DNA of 42,249 nt, taken from the NCBI GenBank assembly GCA_900540595.1, contig UQGL01000023.1:1-42249 (forward strand), given 5' to 3'. Each line of letters begins with the position of its first letter. The stretch's first letter is position 1. The stretch comes from an uncultured Oscillospiraceae bacterium (lineage in GTDB: Bacteria; Bacillota; Clostridia; Oscillospirales; Ruminococcaceae). The position numbers and the translations under genes were made by a program. Under the pieces are notes generated by a model, which did not search any database, had not been told where the DNA came from, and saw nothing but the letters and a program-made list of their open reading frames with translations. Of this stretch, positions 40,068-42,249 are shown in pieces.

Positions 40068-42179
40068 ATGACGAAGGCAAATTCCAATCTGCACCGTGCG
40101 GCGGCACTGCTGGCCGCCCTGTGCCTGCTGGCAAGCATGGCTCTGCCGGTATACGCAGCGGAGACGGAGACTGACTTTTCTGCTTCAAACTCGGAAACGA
40201 TTCCGAGCAATGACAACGCGGAGAATGATGCTGATGGAACTGGGTCGGATATTTCTGTGTCGAATTTAGAAACGAGTCAAAAGGACGCCGACACGACAAA
40301 CGAGGGCAGCAAAACAGAGCCTGAAATTTCTGTGCCGGAATCAGGAACGATTACAAACAGCGCCGACACAACAGACAAAGCCACAGGCGCGCCCCTTACC
40401 GAGGGCGTGACCGGTTCAGAGAATACCGCCCCGGCTGACAGTGCCGCTGCGGACAAGACAGCCCCGGACGAGGAAAAAACCAATCTCACCGAAGAAAATA
40501 CCTCGGATGACGAAGAAGGTACTGCGGATGGCGGAGAAGACCCTGCAGACGAAGCTGGCGCGAAAGAAACCTTCTTCGCAGCGGATACCTACAGCGAGGA
40601 CGAAACGGAGAGCGATGACAGGTCTGCGCCAATGACCGCATCGAATGAGGGGGAAACGGCGAGTTTTATCCCCAAAACGGTAACCATTTATTTTGCGGTT
40701 GACAGCCACTATAAGGACTCTTATCAGGTTCAGTTGTTTGCCCACAAGGGAGATAATAGCGAGCTAAAGAGGGTCATGGACGATACAGGTACGACAATAA
40801 CCGATAGTCAGGGAGAAGAGCGCAAGGTTTTCAGTGTTACACTAGGTCAAGGGGACTACCCAAATGGTGGATTTTATCGACTGATTTTCCAGTATTTGGA
40901 CGGTAATACTTGGGAAGGTCAATTCCTCGCCTTTGGCGGAAAAAGTGATGGCAATAAGAACTGGACAACGATTGATAAGCTTGCCGGAAAAATGTTTGAT
41001 GCCACAACCTCTCCGTTTGATGGCGGAAACGCCACCGTTGAAGACAACCCTTACAAGGACTCCCAATGGACGCGCGTGGAATACTATTACGCGGGTATGC
41101 CGCTTTACTTCAAAAATGCAAGTGATACACCGCTGGACGGTGTTACCGCTACATTTTACAAAAAAGGTGAAGAAAACAGTACTTTTGTAGAAACTGGCAG
41201 ACAGACGATTGGCACGGTAGCGGCTAACACCATGGCCGCCCAGAAAATCACAATTCCGAACAACCAATCGCAGTTTGTAAAGTTTACTTGGACGAACAGT
41301 GGCGAAGGCACACTGTACAATTTCAGCAACGAGGAATGCGCTGGTACCACGAAGTTTGATTTGGCAGCGAACAATTGCTTTGTCTATAGCGGAAACGAAA
41401 GTACTGAAAGCCCTTGGCAAAACGCAGGCGGTGATTTGCTTACAAAGGACAAAACCATTTGTTTTGATGCAACGCTCTCCTCGTACGCTTATGCCAGGGA
41501 CTATGATATACACCAAAATCCCATGCCGGGCAAAGACGGTCAAATGTACTGCTTCCTGACGGGTGAAAACAGTCAGATCATTAAGCAGCCGATGAAACAG
41601 GTAACAACAACCGATGGCACAAACCGCCAGCTGTGGTCTTGCGAGGTTCCTCCTGAGGGTGGCCCTTTCACCGCAGTGCAATTCTCCGCAACGGAAGACA
41701 TAGGCGGCACGGTGGCAGACGATAAGACCGTGGTGTACACAACCGCGGAAATCCCCCCGAACCTGAAAGATCCCTGCTTCTTTGCCGATGATGGCGACCC
41801 AACGGCATACACTTCGCAAGGCAGCACTGTCTACCGTGACGGCTACTGGGGCAATAAAGACTCTGTCCGCGATGCCGAAAGCGGCAAAGGCACGACCGTT
41901 GTGGACATTGCAAGCGAAAAATTCACCCAAGAGGCGGGCACAAAGTACATCACCAGCACCCTCTATGACTACTACACCGACTACGAGCTGAACGGCTTTA
42001 ACCGTGACAGCTACCCGGACAACAATACCAATTCCCAACGCTGGTATGTTACATTTGAGCAGTTCAACCGCGCACTAAGCAGTGCTTACAAGGAAAACAA
42101 GAATGTCCAATACCCGCTTTATACCGGACATTTCCAACCGTCAATAGATAAGTGGGATTGCCCCGTTTCCCTTAATTAA
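40068..42179 (+). CDS. Secreted surface protein with acidic repeat stalk, probably truncated
   Basis: A 703-residue secreted protein. The signal peptide (basic start, hydrophobic 11-28) is cleaved after PVYA (30). Residues 31-210 are a Ser/Thr/Asp/Glu-rich stalk with a 25-residue period: DFSASNSETI at 36, DISVSNLETS at 61, EISVPESGTI at 86. From 210 on lie beta-rich modules of unknown family (TVTIYFAVDSHYKDSYQVQL, WTRVEYYYAGMPLYF), ending with YDYYTDYELNGFNRDSYPDN and YPLYTGHFQPSIDKWDCPVS. There is no sortase motif or C-terminal anchor, so the chain seems cut short. Codon use is visibly less GC-rich than in the neighbours. AGGAGG at 40054 fixes the ATG at 40068. Confidence 0.85.
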   Translation: MTKANSNLHRAAALLAALCLLASMALPVYAAETETDFSASNSETIPSNDNAENDADGTGSDISVSNLETSQKDADTTNEGSKTEPEISVPESGTITNSADTTDKATGAPLTEGVTGSENTAPADSAAADKTAPDEEKTNLTEENTSDDEEGTADGGEDPADEAGAKETFFAADTYSEDETESDDRSAPMTASNEGETASFIPKTVTIYFAVDSHYKDSYQVQLFAHKGDNSELKRVMDDTGTTITDSQGEERKVFSVTLGQGDYPNGGFYRLIFQYLDGNTWEGQFLAFGGKSDGNKNWTTIDKLAGKMFDATTSPFDGGNATVEDNPYKDSQWTRVEYYYAGMPLYFKNASDTPLDGVTATFYKKGEENSTFVETGRQTIGTVAANTMAAQKITIPNNQSQFVKFTWTNSGEGTLYNFSNEECAGTTKFDLAANNCFVYSGNESTESPWQNAGGDLLTKDKTICFDATLSSYAYARDYDIHQNPMPGKDGQMYCFLTGENSQIIKQPMKQVTTTDGTNRQLWSCEVPPEGGPFTAVQFSATEDIGGTVADDKTVVYTTAEIPPNLKDPCFFADDGDPTAYTSQGSTVYRDGYWGNKDSVRDAESGKGTTVVDIASEKFTQEAGTKYITSTLYDYYTDYELNGFNRDSYPDNNTNSQRWYVTFEQFNRALSSAYKENKNVQYPLYTGHFQPSIDKWDCPVSLN

Positions 42180-42206
42180 AGATATTGTTGGGTAAAAAAA
42201 GAAAGG

Positions 42207-42249
42207 TCAGTCGATTTTGCCGATGAAGCGGTAGTAGATTTCTACTTCC
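42207..42249 (-). CDS. C-terminal end of a serine recombinase (partial)
   Basis: On the minus strand the frame entering from the right edge reads EVEIYYRFIGKID and stops at TGA (42209-42207). This ending closely resembles the C-terminus of large serine recombinases of the TnpX / DUF4368 kind, carried by clostridial transposons and conjugative elements. Only 13 codons are in the window, so the call rests on one short motif. It would mean that a mobile element lies to the right, adjoining the truncated surface gene. Confidence 0.5.
   Translation of the reverse strand, partial: EVEIYYRFIGKID

Overview
The window looks like chromosome of a GC-rich Clostridia member of the Ruminococcaceae/Oscillospiraceae type (Faecalibacterium / Subdoligranulum / Gemmiger-like). 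The grounds are Gram-positive style AGGAGG ribosome binding sites, sigma-A promoters (TTGACA-17-TATAAT), LytTR and hybrid two-component systems, lipoprotein binding proteins, GH3 and GH31 glycosidases, TRAP transport, and short palindromic repeats scattered between genes. Genus is an inference; there is no rRNA here and I saw no tRNA.

Layout. 1-3105: a membrane protein cut by the left edge, an orphan LytTR regulator, a small hypothetical gene ending inside a palindromic repeat, and a glycerate 2-kinase. 3133-5272: a LytTR regulator and GHKL kinase pair. 5335-9800: a thiamine salvage operon (TPP riboswitch, thiM, thiE, a HAD phosphatase, thiD, cytX). 9836-13738: a CobO-like adenosyltransferase and a very large membrane-anchored GH3 protein with reversed domain order. 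13800-15400: a decay zone holding a glycyl-radical enzyme fragment, a small acidic ORF, an internally deleted pcp and a rhomboid protease. 15518-17190: a MITE-like palindrome, a MATE exporter and divergent promoters. 17274-19974: a DUF362 Fe-S protein, alkA-like and ogt-like alkylation repair genes, and an internally deleted aminotransferase remnant.

20116-24282 (minus strand): a two-gene sensory unit. A lipoprotein fuses a sugar-type solute-binding domain to a 5'-nucleotidase C-terminal domain and overlaps a hybrid histidine kinase. This is my best candidate for an undescribed system. 24326-26837: a P1B-type metal ATPase with an unusual SCALKLS membrane motif plus a DUF6110 partner, separated by an attenuator-like hairpin. 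26977-28050: an HD-GYP domain fused to an AraC DNA-binding domain, behind a consensus promoter covered by palindromes. 28068-32722: a lantibiotic-immunity type ABC transporter (ATPase with a damaged N-terminus, MutE-like and MutG-like permeases) divergent from an OmpR/HisKA pair. 32751-39539: an AraC regulator divergent from a GH31 glycosidase and a complete TRAP transporter. 39573-42249: a repeat, a structured leader, a lower-GC secreted surface protein, and the last 13 codons of what looks like a large serine recombinase, so a mobile element probably begins at the right edge.

Themes: many environment sensors (six regulators or kinases, plus the HD-GYP-AraC protein), three families of short palindromic repeats, and at least four genes in decay, two of which kept both ends and lost the middle.
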